From NCBI RefSeq assembly GCF_015351475.1, contig NZ_JADKPR010000001.1:1-64000 (forward strand): a DNA stretch of 64,000 nt. Reading direction: 5' to 3'. Under the pieces are notes generated by a model, which searched no databases, had not been told where the DNA came from, and was given only the letters and a program-made list of their open reading frames with translations. Shown here piece by piece: positions 1-9,059 of the stretch (the first letter of the stretch is position 1; the number at the start of each line of letters is the position of its first letter). The translations under genes and the position numbers were made by a program. Origin of the DNA: Flavobacterium sp. HJJ (lineage in GTDB: Bacteria > Bacteroidota > Bacteroidia > Flavobacteriales > Flavobacteriaceae).

Positions 1-26
1 TAAATTTAATATAAATAATTTAATAA

Positions 27-1268
27 TTAACTGCTTTTTGCAGACATTTCTAATGGATTTTGAAGTTTCATTTTTAATAATTTCATATCATCACTTACTT
101 TTCTATCCAATACTTTTGCGTAATGCTGTGTTGTTCTCAAGTTTTTGTGTCCTAACATTTTGCTCACGCTTTCAATTGGAACTCCATTAGTCAATGTTAC
201 GGTTGTTGCAAAAGTATGTCGCGCAATATGGAAAGTCAACTCTTTATCAATTTTACAGATACCAGCAATTTCTTTTAAATATGCATTAATTTTTTGATTT
301 GACAGGATAGGTAGTAATTTTTCATTAGAAATACATTGTGAATGGTTTTCATACTTATCAATTATCATTTGCGTAACAGGTAAAATTGGAATCTTTGAAG
401 CACTTTCTGTTTTCTGACGATGGGTAAAAATCCATTTCTCTCCATCAATTCCAAGACTTATATGAGACTTTGTCAAATTTTTGACATCAATATATGCCAA
501 GCCAGTAAAACAGCTAAAAAGGAAAATATCACGCACAAGTGAAAGTCTATCATTTTCTAAATCTTTTTCAATAATATCTTGGACTTCTTTCTCTGTTAAA
601 TAAACCCGTTCAACTTCTTTTACTTTTGCCTTATAGTTTGCAAATGGGTTTTTCTCTAACCAATCATTTGCTAAACAAATCTTAACTATTTTACTGAAAT
701 TCTTAATATACTTTACAGCTGTATTATTTGAACAATTTCTAACACTTCTTAAATAAAATTCATAGTCAGTAATAAATGCGTGATTAATTTTTGAAATATC
801 AATATCCGAAACATTGAATTTCCATTCCAAAAATTCAATAGTATGTTTTAAAGATGTGGTATATCTCTCTAATGTTCCGTGAGCATATTCTTTACCGACT
901 AACTCTTTAATTTTATTGTTGTGGTCTTGAAATATAGGAACAAGCATTCTTATTCTTTCATCAACTCCGAGTATTTTGTTCTTTAAACTTTCTGCTGTTA
1001 CAGGTATTTTTTTATGAATTAATTCCATTTCAGCATCAACAATTTGAATTTTAAGCATATTGAGATGACTATTTATTGAACGGGCTTCCTCTGAGTTGCC
1101 CTTCATTTTACCTGCCTCTGTTGACCATTTAGATATTTCTACAAAACGATTAGTGCTTAATTCAATTCGTTTGCCGTTGATTGTAATTCTGCTGTAAATA
1201 GGCACAAGTCCGTTAGTGCTGGCTTTAGCTTTCTTCGCATAAAAGAGAATAGATACTTTTGTTTTCAT
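27..1268 (-). CDS. Tyrosine recombinase (integrase), Bacteroidetes conjugative-element type
   Basis: A 413-residue site-specific recombinase that would cut and rejoin DNA at att sites. The N-terminal arm-binding domain (about residues 1-90) is followed by a SAM-like core-binding domain (about 105-205) and the catalytic domain. Visible catalytic residues are H-x-x-R in HIARHTF, H in MLGHKN and the nucleophile Tyr in TQHYAKV. The usual first catalytic Arg (TGLR) is replaced by Ala in TGLAYID, as the first Arg is also missing in IntDOT-type integrases. The gene reads away from tRNA-Ser, whose 3' end is about 270 bases upstream of its start. That is the usual geometry for an element integrated at a tRNA 3' end, so the rest of the element should lie left of the window. 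Family call is firm; mobility is inferred. Confidence 0.93.
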   Translation of the reverse strand: MKTKVSILFYAKKAKASTNGLVPIYSRITINGKRIELSTNRFVEISKWSTEAGKMKGNSEEARSINSHLNMLKIQIVDAEMELIHKKIPVTAESLKNKILGVDERIRMLVPIFQDHNNKIKELVGKEYAHGTLERYTTSLKHTIEFLEWKFNVSDIDISKINHAFITDYEFYLRSVRNCSNNTAVKYIKNFSKIVKICLANDWLEKNPFANYKAKVKEVERVYLTEKEVQDIIEKDLENDRLSLVRDIFLFSCFTGLAYIDVKNLTKSHISLGIDGEKWIFTHRQKTESASKIPILPVTQMIIDKYENHSQCISNEKLLPILSNQKINAYLKEIAGICKIDKELTFHIARHTFATTVTLTNGVPIESVSKMLGHKNLRTTQHYAKVLDRKVSDDMKLLKMKLQNPLEMSAKSS

Positions 1269-1390
1269 CGTGGTAACCTTTTTTAGTTGTTATTAATTTA
1301 ACTTCAATCGGACTAATCCACAAGATGTACAATGATTGAACTGGTTGTTCAATTGCTGTGAACCCTTGCAGATTCTAGTCTAAGAGAAAA

Positions 1391-1430
1391 ATCGGTTACC
1401 CAAGATTTGGATTTTTTTAGGGTAACCGAT
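1391..1430. repeat. Inverted repeat upstream of the integrase
   Basis: ATCGGTTACCC (1391-1401) and GGGTAACCGAT (1420-1430) are perfect inverted arms around an 18-base loop. Flanking A and T bases extend the stem to about 13-14 pairs. It lies between the integrase start and tRNA-Ser. It may be a terminator, a recombinase arm site or a leader hairpin; the sequence does not decide. Confidence 0.6.
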
Positions 1431-1484
1431 TTTATCCCTTTAGGTTCACGTATGAATGAATAATTTGACTATTGATAAAAGGAA

Positions 1485-1518
1485 AAAACCCTTAAAATCA
1501 TACGATTTTAAGGGTTTT
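1485..1518 (-). terminator. Terminator of tRNA-Ser
   Basis: A perfect 15-base inverted repeat (1485-1499 and 1504-1518) with a 4-base ATAC loop. On the minus strand a T run follows, directly after the 3' end of tRNA-Ser. It fits an intrinsic terminator for the tRNA transcript. Confidence 0.75.
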
Positions 1519-1539
1519 AATTCAATTTGTATTCTCTAC

Positions 1540-1627
1540 TGGCGGAGAAAGAGGGATTCGAACCCCCGGACCTGTTACAGTCAACAGTTTTCAAGACTGC
1601 CGCATTCGACCGCTCTGCCATTTCTCC
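1540..1627 (-). tRNA. tRNA-Ser (anticodon TGA)
   Basis: On the minus strand the acceptor stem GGAGAAA/TTTCTCC, discriminator G and an encoded CCA are visible. The anticodon loop reads CTTGAAA within the stem CAGT/ACTG, giving anticodon TGA (serine). There is a long variable arm, as expected for tRNA-Ser, and the T-loop TTCGAAT is canonical. The 3' end faces the integrase gene, so it is the probable attachment site of the element to the left. Confidence 0.97.
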
Positions 1628-1785
1628 AGTATGTTGCCATCAATTCCTGATTGCGAGTGCAAATATAAGGAGTTTTTCTAGATGACAAAACATTTTTATG
1701 TAAAAAAACTACTGTTTTTTTTACACCTTTTTTAAGTACTTTATTTTATGACAGTTAATTGGTTTGTTCTTTTTTTTAAAGACTA

Positions 1786-2919
1786 CTAATACTTTACATA
1801 TTCAGTAATTTCTAAGCCATATCCAATCATTCCTACTCTTTTACTTTGTTCAGTATTCGACACCAAACGGATTTTAGAAATATCAATATCATGCAGTATC
1901 TGAGCTCCAATACCATAATCTTTCGTATCAATAACAACTTTCGGAGCTTTCATAGTACCGTCAGCCTGAAGTGCTTTCAATTCAGTAATGCGGTTCAGTA
2001 AATTTACAGCCGACATATCCTGATTGATAAATACTACAGCGCCTTTACCATTGTCATTAATAATTTTAAACATATCATCCAGCTGCTGATCAACATTATT
2101 GGTCAGTGTCCCTAATAAGTCGTTATTAACCTGCGATGAATGTATTCTGGTCAATATAGCCTCGCCAAGATTCCATGTCCCTTTAGTCAATGCAATATGA
2201 ATCTGCTTGTTTGTAATCTGCTCGTAGGCTCTCAGGCGGAAAGTTCCAAAACGGGTATTGATATCAAAATCTTCTTTTTTAATAATCAGGCTGTCGTGCT
2301 GCATTCTATAAGCAACTAATGCTTCTATAGAAACTAATTTTAGATTGAACTTTTTCGCCACTTCAGCTAATTGAGGCAGACGGGCCATAGAACCGTCTTC
2401 ATTCATTATTTCTACAATCACTCCGGCCGGCTTAAATCCTGCCAATCGTGCAAAATCAATTGCTGCTTCTGTATGGCCTGTTCTTCTCAAAACGCCGCCC
2501 TGTTTAGCAATCAATGGAAAAATATGCCCTGGACGTGCCAGATCATGCAGCTTAGTAGCAGGATCAACTAATGAAAGTACCGTTTTGGCCCTATCGGCAG
2601 CTGATATACCGGTTGTCACTCCTTTACCTCTCAAATCTACCGAAACGGTAAAAGCAGTTTCCATAGGATCGGTATTATTACTTACCATAACATTAAGCCC
2701 TAATTCCTTGCAACGGCTTTCTGTTAATGGAGCACATATCAAACCACGGCCGTGTGTAGCCATAAAGTTGATCATTTCAGGAGTTACTTTATCAGCAGCG
2801 GCTAGAAAATCACCCTCATTTTCGCGGTCTTCATCATCAACAACAATAATTACTTTACCCTGACGGATGTCTTCGATGGCTTCTTCTATAGTGTTGAGCT
2901 GTATTTTTGTAGCAGACAT
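1786..2919 (-). CDS. ribB: 3,4-dihydroxy-2-butanone-4-phosphate synthase with degenerate GTP cyclohydrolase II domain
   Basis: Makes 3,4-dihydroxy-2-butanone 4-phosphate from ribulose 5-phosphate in riboflavin synthesis. The N-terminal domain (about 1-205) carries the RibB motifs DDEDRENEGDF, HGRGLICAPL, TTGISAADR and RTGHTEA. The C-terminal half (about 210-377) aligns in layout with GTP cyclohydrolase II. However, the zinc cysteine cluster (C-x10-C-x-C in RibA) is absent: HSSQVNNDLLG stands where HSECLTGD is expected, and the GRGIGL-like segment is replaced by DMSAVNL. The second activity is therefore probably lost, and a separate ribA would be needed elsewhere. The gene starts on the base next to the lptG-like stop, so the two are co-transcribed. 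Products annotated bifunctional RibBA in this phylum should be checked for this loss. Confidence 0.9.
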   Translation of the reverse strand: MSATKIQLNTIEEAIEDIRQGKVIIVVDDEDRENEGDFLAAADKVTPEMINFMATHGRGLICAPLTESRCKELGLNVMVSNNTDPMETAFTVSVDLRGKGVTTGISAADRAKTVLSLVDPATKLHDLARPGHIFPLIAKQGGVLRRTGHTEAAIDFARLAGFKPAGVIVEIMNEDGSMARLPQLAEVAKKFNLKLVSIEALVAYRMQHDSLIIKKEDFDINTRFGTFRLRAYEQITNKQIHIALTKGTWNLGEAILTRIHSSQVNNDLLGTLTNNVDQQLDDMFKIINDNGKGAVVFINQDMSAVNLLNRITELKALQADGTMKAPKVVIDTKDYGIGAQILHDIDISKIRLVSNTEQSKRVGMIGYGLEITEYVKY

Positions 2920-4371
2920 TTATTCTTTATTTTGAGATGGAATTATTTTTTGAAAAACTTTTTGAAAAACTTTTTGAATTGGCGTAAATATGACATCTAA
3001 ATTGATTAAGCCAATATCATTTGTTGCTCGATAGGTCAGTAAAACGGCCAATGGTGTCAGGATCATAGAAGACATCCAAGAACCAAAGAAAGGAGCTAAG
3101 CCGTCTTCCTGCGAAATTCTTTTACCAAAAGTATTGATAAAGTGAAAAGATATGAAAATTAATACCGCAAATACGATTGGTAAACCAACACCGCCTTTTC
3201 TGATAATGGCACCCAGCGGAGCTCCTATAAAAAACATTAGGAAACAGGCGTATACAATCACAAACTTGTCGTATAATGACAAAATATGACTGTTTATTTT
3301 TTTCTTTTTAAGATCAAGTTCAGTTTTAGCAGCATCAATATTATACATCATGCTCTGAACATTACTATTGGCTGATGCTAAAATCTCTCCTTTTTTCTTA
3401 TTGTCAAAAAGAGATAACAGATTTTTCTCCAAAGGCTTCTTTTTAGTCACCACCGGAGCATTATTACTGTTTAACGAAGCTACCCTAGTATTACTGTTTT
3501 CTGCAAAATTAATAATCTCTGCATCTCTGTTTTTATTCAAAGAATCCAAAGTATACTTCAGATCACTAACATTAAGCATATTGTTTGTATTGGACACCGA
3601 CTCATCTTTGGTATCCACCTTATTCAGTTTGGATAAATCTATATTAATACGGTATTTTTTAAACGAGCTTTTAGCAAAAGGCAGTTTATCTCTGTCCTCA
3701 AATTTTTTAGGCACTATATCCTGATAATAGTTCCCGTTGTTCAAAACCAGCTGGAGAAGATTGGTTTTTTCATTACTTACTAATTCACCGTCAGTGGCAC
3801 GGATTACCGTTTTACTGCCGTCTCCATTTTGAGATTTTTCATGAATAGTAATCCCCGTCAGATGATTGCCGTTCTGTCCTGATTTTTTATTTACCTTAAT
3901 ATTGTATTTTCCAATATTGCTAAACTGTCCTTCGGTAATAGCCAGCGCCGGTTTCGCCTGTGCAATATTCTTTCGGAAATTGATAAACTTAAATTCGGCA
4001 TACGGAATCACATTATTTGCAAATAAAAAAGCGATAAAACTCAATATGGCAATAGCAATTACCAAGCTCCTCATTGCTCTCTGCAGTGAAATTCCGGAAG
4101 ATTTCATTGCCGCAAACTCATAATGCTCCGACAAACTCCCGAAAGACATTATCGAAGCCAATAATATTGAAAGAGGTAGTACCAAAGGTACAATCCGAGG
4201 CATCGAAAAAGCTAAAAACTTAATAACCATTATTAAATCTAAATCTTTACCCGCCAATTCCGCTATAAAAAGCCAGACCGTCTGCAGTATGAACACAAAA
4301 AAAAGGATAACAAATACCGTAGCAAATGTACCGAGAAATGTTTTTAATAAGTATCTGTCTAAAATCTTCAC
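2920..4371 (-). CDS. LptF/LptG family lipopolysaccharide export permease
   Basis: An inner-membrane permease of the YjgP/YjgQ family, which together with an LptB ATPase lifts lipopolysaccharide toward the outer membrane. Three N-terminal membrane segments (about 10-33, 48-75, 94-115) and three C-terminal ones (about 365-445) flank a large periplasmic domain. At 483 residues it is longer than the E. coli proteins (about 360); the extra length lies in a polar stretch around residues 255-350. Whether it is the F or the G paralog cannot be told from sequence alone. It sits 8 bases downstream of lolA and abuts ribB, so an envelope-biogenesis operon is likely. Confidence 0.88.
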   Translation of the reverse strand: MKILDRYLLKTFLGTFATVFVILFFVFILQTVWLFIAELAGKDLDLIMVIKFLAFSMPRIVPLVLPLSILLASIMSFGSLSEHYEFAAMKSSGISLQRAMRSLVIAIAILSFIAFLFANNVIPYAEFKFINFRKNIAQAKPALAITEGQFSNIGKYNIKVNKKSGQNGNHLTGITIHEKSQNGDGSKTVIRATDGELVSNEKTNLLQLVLNNGNYYQDIVPKKFEDRDKLPFAKSSFKKYRINIDLSKLNKVDTKDESVSNTNNMLNVSDLKYTLDSLNKNRDAEIINFAENSNTRVASLNSNNAPVVTKKKPLEKNLLSLFDNKKKGEILASANSNVQSMMYNIDAAKTELDLKKKKINSHILSLYDKFVIVYACFLMFFIGAPLGAIIRKGGVGLPIVFAVLIFISFHFINTFGKRISQEDGLAPFFGSWMSSMILTPLAVLLTYRATNDIGLINLDVIFTPIQKVFQKVFQKIIPSQNKE

Positions 4372-4379
4372 CTAAATAA

Positions 4380-5045
4380 TCAGTCTAATTTATTGATGTA
4401 ATAATTGGGATATTTACTTGCGGCAAAGGTAAATTGATTTTTTGGCAATGCTTGATTTGTTTTAAAAGAATTCACAGTCAACGTTGTTTTTGTACCTTTT
4501 CTGTCAATTTCGATTATGTTGTAGACATTATTTGTTTTAGAGTCCACTCCTACCAAGATTTCTTTCCTTTGGTCTTTAGCGTTAGTCGGAACCAATTTGA
4601 TGTACTGAATTTTTTTACCGCCGGCATTCTGAACAATATCCATCGAAAATTTATAGCCTTTATTAAAAAATGTCAGCATTTTTGAAGGGGTAACAGCTGA
4701 TTCATCTTTGTCATTAAGACCCGAAACCGTAATTTCCTCATCTTCAGGAACAATTGTATAAATCTTTTTACCATCAAAAAGTTTGGTAATTCCCATAAAA
4801 TTCAGAACATATTGATTTCCCTTCATTACCACCGTTCCCTTACTGTCCTGATTGATATTCTCTTTGGCATTATTCAGGGAATATTTAAAATCAATCGTAA
4901 TATTGTCATAACTTTTTACTTTGGCAGTAACTTTATCCAGCAAAGCTTTTGCTTTAGCATCCTGAGCCTGAGCTGAAAATCCCATCAAAAAAAACGTCAA
5001 AAGTCCCAAAATTGTTTTCATTCCTATTTTATTCTGTAGTGTCAT
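4380..5045 (-). CDS. lolA: LolA-like outer-membrane lipoprotein carrier
   Basis: A periplasmic carrier that would shuttle lipoproteins to the outer membrane. It is 221 residues as read from the first ATG. A second Met at residue 9 (MKTILGLL) starts a typical signal peptide ending AQA-QD, and may be the true start. The mature part has the LolA pattern: short early helix (ALLDKVTAKVKSYDNITIDFKY), then beta strands such as GTVVMKGNQYVLNFMG and LFDGKKIYTIVPEDEE, ending near FTFAASKYPNYYINKLD. It is followed after 8 bases by the LptF/G-family gene, consistent with an envelope operon. Bacteroidetes often carry more than one LolA-like protein, so the exact client set is not known. Confidence 0.85.
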   Translation of the reverse strand: MTLQNKIGMKTILGLLTFFLMGFSAQAQDAKAKALLDKVTAKVKSYDNITIDFKYSLNNAKENINQDSKGTVVMKGNQYVLNFMGITKLFDGKKIYTIVPEDEEITVSGLNDKDESAVTPSKMLTFFNKGYKFSMDIVQNAGGKKIQYIKLVPTNAKDQRKEILVGVDSKTNNVYNIIEIDRKGTKTTLTVNSFKTNQALPKNQFTFAASKYPNYYINKLD

Positions 5046-5163
5046 TGTTATGTATTTTGTTGTGCTTAGTATTTTCTAATTATTTAATTCGTCAGTCCGC
5101 TATTGCTCCTGCAAGCATGCTGGTTACTTCTCCCAATGTCATTAAGTTTTAAGCTTTATTCAC

Positions 5164-5229
5164 TCTCGCAAAGGCGCTAAGACGCAAAGAAATCAGATCA
5201 TTACTTTGCGTCTTAGTGCCTTTGCGAGA
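5164..5229. repeat. Intergenic palindromic repeat (cgcaaagacgcaaag type)
   Basis: Two 26-base inverted arms (5164-5189 and 5204-5229) with one mismatch, around a 14-base loop, built from the words CGCAAAGGCGCTAAG and ACGCAAAG. This fills part of the 379-base gene-free gap between ftsK and lolA. It resembles REP/MITE-like palindromes common in flavobacterial intergenic regions. No gene is visible in the rest of the gap. Confidence 0.8.
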
Positions 5230-5424
5230 ATTATGCTTAGAAACTCCATCAAGAAATCTTAACTTAATAACTTTGACTTCTCTATCCCTCACGCAGATCC
5301 AAGTAACGAGAAATTTGATGCAAAAATAAAAAGCAATAAAGTTAAAAGCATTAAAAAAAAGATAAATTTCTACTATCAGATCTATTTCAAAGTCCAAACT
5401 TCAAAAACCCAAGAATCTAAAAAT

Positions 5425-7884
5425 CTAATTCTCATTATTAAAAAACTGATCCAGACTAGCCATATCCTGTATGTTCACGCTTCTGGCTTTACTGCCTTCA
5501 AAAGGACCTACAATACCTGCAGCTTCCAATTGATCAATTAACCTGCCGGCCCTATTGTAACCTAATTTCAGTTTTCGCTGTAATAATGAAGCCGATCCCT
5601 GCTGTGCATTTACAATCACTTCAGCTGCTTCTCTAAACAGAGTATCTCTTTCTGATATATCCATTTCCAGATTAACACCGCCGTCTTCTCCAACAAATTC
5701 AGGAAGTAAATAAGCGGTTGCATACGCTTTTTGAGAACCAACAAAATCTACTATTTTTTCAACTTCCGGAGTATCAACAAAGGCACACTGCACCCTTACT
5801 ACATCATTCCCGTTTGAATACAATAAATCTCCGCGTCCTATTAACTGATCGGCTCCCTGTGTGTCGAGAATAGTCCGTGAATCAATTTTAGAGGAAACCC
5901 TAAACGCAATTCTAGCCGGAAAGTTGGCTTTTATCAGACCTGTAATTACATTCACAGATGGTCTTTGTGTAGCAATAATTAAATGAATACCAATTGCTCT
6001 GGCTAACTGCGCCAATCTCGCAATAGGCATTTCGACTTCTTTTCCTGCGGTCATAATCAAATCGGCAAACTCATCGACTACCAAAACGATATAAGGCAGA
6101 AAGCGATGTCCGTTTTCAGGATTTAATTTTCGGGACTTGAATTTTTCATTGTATTCTTTTATGTTTCGAACCATCGCATCTTTCAGCAGATTGTAACGGT
6201 TATCCATTTCCACACAAAGCGAATTCAAAGTATTGACCACTTTTGCATTATCAGTGATAATTGCATCATCAGTATCCGGAAGTTTGGCCAGATAATGTCT
6301 TTCGATTTTATTAAAAAGTGTCAGCTCGACTTTCTTAGGGTCAACCATAACAAATTTAATCTCGGCAGGATGTTTTTTATAAAGCAGCGAAGTAATTACT
6401 GCATTCAGTCCAACCGATTTTCCCTGTCCTGTAGCACCCGCCATCAATAAGTGAGGCATTTTCGCCAGATCAACTACAAAAGTTTCATTCGAAATGGTTT
6501 TACCCAAAGCAATAGGCAGTTCCATTTCTGCTTCCTGAAATTTGGCAGAGCCAATCACACTTTTCATAGAAACCATTGTCGGATTCTTGTTTGGAACCTC
6601 AATACCAATAGTCCCTTTTCCAGGAATCGGAGCGATAATACGGATTCCCAATGCCGAAAGTGACAGGGCAATATCGTCTTCCAGACTCTTGATTTTTGAA
6701 ATACGGATACCGGCTTCAGGAACAATTTCATATAAAGTCACCGATGGACCAACGGTTGCTTTGATTTGCGCAATTTCGATTTTGTAATTGCGGAGCGTTT
6801 CTACAATTCTATTTTTATTTTCCTCTAATTCCTCCTGATTGATAGTAATACCGCCCGATGAATACTCTTTTAATAAATCAATAGTCGGGTATTTGTAATT
6901 GGACAGATCCAAAGTAGGATCAAACAGCCCAAAATCTGAAACGAGGCGAGATGCCAGATTATCTTCGATAATATCTTCTTCAACCGCTTTTTCTATTACA
7001 AAAGCTTCATCTTTTACAGGTTCTTCTTTTGGAGGCAGAATATCCATTGGAAGCGGTTTGAGCGTCGGCTCCAGATTAATTTCAGAAGCACTTGAAATTG
7101 TAGGCTTCAAAGCCTCTTTATTAATTTCAAATTGGGAATTAACTGTTTTTAAATGAATGTTATCCAGCAGTTCCTCATCTTCTTCCTCGACAGGTTCTTC
7201 TACTGCAAATTCCTCCAGATTATAACTAGGCTCATTGGCTGTAACTGCCATGGCACTTTCAGCCCTGTCTTCGCTGATTTCTTTCTTAGTACTTTCAAAA
7301 AACGACTGCACCTTTTCAGGAGACACCTGTATTTTAAAAATCAAATAAATAATCAAACCGAAAATAAGAGCTAATAATGTCCCCGTTTTTCCAATATAAT
7401 CCTGAATAAACAAATTCAGTTCATATCCGATAGTTCCGCCCAATACAGGCACTGAGGTTGCAAAAAATCCAAATAAAACAGATATAATTATTATGGCAAA
7501 TAAATCCCAAAACCAGGTTCCCTTCAGTTTTTTGACAGAAAGTCCCAAAACCAAATACATTCCGGTAAGGAAAAATAAGCGTACAAACAGAAAAGAAGCA
7601 ATACCAAAACCGCGGTAAATAATTAAATCCGCAAGATAGGCTCCGAATTTTCCGAGCCAGTTCTGAACTTCTTCTTTACGGTCTGTCAATTCAGAAACAG
7701 CACTTTGATCTATCTGCCCATAAATGAAAAAGGAAACAAACGCAGCCAATAATGCTACTGAAAATAAAACCAGAAGAGCCCCAAAAACAATACGATGCTG
7801 TTTGGTTAATTTCCATGACTTTATTCCCTTAGATTCTGATTCACTCTTTTTATCTAAAGTTTCTTTTTTTGTAGATTTTGCCAT
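5425..7884 (-). CDS. ftsK: DNA translocase FtsK/SpoIIIE
   Basis: A septum-associated ATPase that pumps chromosome ends apart and promotes XerCD dimer resolution during division. It is 819 residues. Four membrane segments lie in about residues 30-185, followed by an acidic linker (about 200-320). The motor domain has Walker A GATGQGKS (about 480) and Walker B YIVLVVDEFADL. The C-terminal winged-helix gamma domain (ASLLQRKLKLGYNRAGRLIDQLE) would read polar KOPS-type sequences. It is shorter than E. coli FtsK (about 1,330) because of the short linker, which is normal outside enterobacteria. It lies 18 bases after dgkA. Confidence 0.97.
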   Translation of the reverse strand: MAKSTKKETLDKKSESESKGIKSWKLTKQHRIVFGALLVLFSVALLAAFVSFFIYGQIDQSAVSELTDRKEEVQNWLGKFGAYLADLIIYRGFGIASFLFVRLFFLTGMYLVLGLSVKKLKGTWFWDLFAIIIISVLFGFFATSVPVLGGTIGYELNLFIQDYIGKTGTLLALIFGLIIYLIFKIQVSPEKVQSFFESTKKEISEDRAESAMAVTANEPSYNLEEFAVEEPVEEEDEELLDNIHLKTVNSQFEINKEALKPTISSASEINLEPTLKPLPMDILPPKEEPVKDEAFVIEKAVEEDIIEDNLASRLVSDFGLFDPTLDLSNYKYPTIDLLKEYSSGGITINQEELEENKNRIVETLRNYKIEIAQIKATVGPSVTLYEIVPEAGIRISKIKSLEDDIALSLSALGIRIIAPIPGKGTIGIEVPNKNPTMVSMKSVIGSAKFQEAEMELPIALGKTISNETFVVDLAKMPHLLMAGATGQGKSVGLNAVITSLLYKKHPAEIKFVMVDPKKVELTLFNKIERHYLAKLPDTDDAIITDNAKVVNTLNSLCVEMDNRYNLLKDAMVRNIKEYNEKFKSRKLNPENGHRFLPYIVLVVDEFADLIMTAGKEVEMPIARLAQLARAIGIHLIIATQRPSVNVITGLIKANFPARIAFRVSSKIDSRTILDTQGADQLIGRGDLLYSNGNDVVRVQCAFVDTPEVEKIVDFVGSQKAYATAYLLPEFVGEDGGVNLEMDISERDTLFREAAEVIVNAQQGSASLLQRKLKLGYNRAGRLIDQLEAAGIVGPFEGSKARSVNIQDMASLDQFFNNEN

Positions 7885-7902
7885 TCTTGAATTTAATTGA
7901 GC

Positions 7903-8277
7903 CTATAAAAATTTTGGGATATAAATAATAAGACCAACTGCAATTGCTGTTAATGCTGCAAAAAATACGGCTCCAGCTGCAATATCTTTAATAAAACCAA
8001 TTCTTTCATGATAATTAGGATGAATAAAATCGGCAATTTTTTCAACTGCGGTATTCAATCCTTCTATACTCATTACTAAACCGACAGCCATAGTCTGAAA
8101 AAGCCACTCAGTTGTAGAAATATGATAATAAAAACCTGCAATGGTCATAAGGATTCCAATAGAAAACTGAACCATGATGCTGTGCTCGGTAGTTATTAAT
8201 TTTACGGCACCAAGAAAAGCGTATTTCACGCTTTTCAATCGGCCCGTAAGTAAGGTATTGTCTTTTTGAAATTCCAT
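7903..8277 (-). CDS. dgkA: Diacylglycerol kinase family membrane protein
   Basis: A small integral-membrane kinase of the DgkA family (124 residues) that phosphorylates diacylglycerol, or in some lineages undecaprenol. Three hydrophobic helices are visible (about 35-55, 60-80 and 97-120). The signature region is SIEGLNTAVEKIADF, which has the Glu and Asn of the family's E-x3-N-x3-E motif. The start lies 8 bases beyond the tpx stop and the end is 18 bases before ftsK, so it sits in the middle of a tpx-dgkA-ftsK operon. Substrate preference cannot be read from the sequence. Confidence 0.88.
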   Translation of the reverse strand: MEFQKDNTLLTGRLKSVKYAFLGAVKLITTEHSIMVQFSIGILMTIAGFYYHISTTEWLFQTMAVGLVMSIEGLNTAVEKIADFIHPNYHERIGFIKDIAAGAVFFAALTAIAVGLIIYIPKFL

Positions 8278-8285
8278 ATAAACTT

Positions 8286-8783
8286 TTAAAGTACTGCTAA
8301 AGCAGCTTCATAATTAGGTTCGTTTGCAATTTCGGCAACTTGCTCTGTGTGTGTTACCACTCCGTTTTCATCAGTAACGATGATTACACGGGAATGTAAA
8401 CCAGCTAATGGTCCGTCAACAATATCTAAACCATTGTTTTTACCAAAAGTGCCTTCCTGAAAATCAGATAAGTTTACAACATTTTCAAGACCTTCTGCAC
8501 CGCAAAAACGTTTTTGTGCAAATGGAAGATCTCTTGAAATACACAAAACAGCAGTATTTGCTAAACTGCCGGCACTTTCATTAAATTTTCTAACAGATGT
8601 CGCACAAGTTCCAGTATCAATACTTGGAAAAATATTCAAAACTAATTTCTTCCCTGCAAAAGAGCTTAAATCAGCTATTGACAAATCGTTTTTAACCAAT
8701 TTAAAATCAGCCAGTTTTGAACCAACTTTTGGTAATTCACCTGAAGTGTGTATTGGATTTCCTCCTAATGTTATAGTCGCCAT
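8286..8783 (-). CDS. tpx: Thiol peroxidase (atypical 2-Cys peroxiredoxin Tpx)
   Basis: Reduces hydroperoxides using thioredoxin. Counting from the chosen start (MATITLGG), the peroxidatic Cys is about residue 60 in the motif PSIDTGTCATSV and the resolving Cys about residue 94 in AQKRFCGAEG. This spacing is typical of Tpx. The length is 165 residues, as usual. An in-frame ATG lies 27 bases upstream (8810), but family alignment begins at MATITLGG, so 8783 is preferred. It is probably the first gene of the tpx-dgkA-ftsK operon. Confidence 0.95.
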   Translation of the reverse strand: MATITLGGNPIHTSGELPKVGSKLADFKLVKNDLSIADLSSFAGKKLVLNIFPSIDTGTCATSVRKFNESAGSLANTAVLCISRDLPFAQKRFCGAEGLENVVNLSDFQEGTFGKNNGLDIVDGPLAGLHSRVIIVTDENGVVTHTEQVAEIANEPNYEAALAVL

Positions 8784-9059
8784 ATAATTTATTTTTTTTA
8801 TGAGGTTCAAAAGTAAGGATTAATATTTGAATCTAAAAGTATTTGTTATTTGAGGAATCGTGTTATCAGCGTTTAAAACGTACAGCCAGCGCTTTTAAAT
8901 GTAAGCAGAAGTTTACTCATTTGTCATTGAATATTTTAAATAAGAAAGAAATTAAACATAATTGTCACCAGTTTTATAATAAAAACCTATTTAAATCAGA
9001 AAATTAGATTTACATTTATAAATAGTAAAAACCTAACACTAAGAATAATAAGCAAACAG

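Noticed and set aside
1456..1650. Plus-strand frame of 64 codons
   Set aside because: It overlaps tRNA-Ser and its terminator and has no protein-like content.
5149..5397. Minus-strand frame of 82 codons between lolA and ftsK
   Set aside because: It is made largely of the palindromic repeat and low-complexity A/T sequence.
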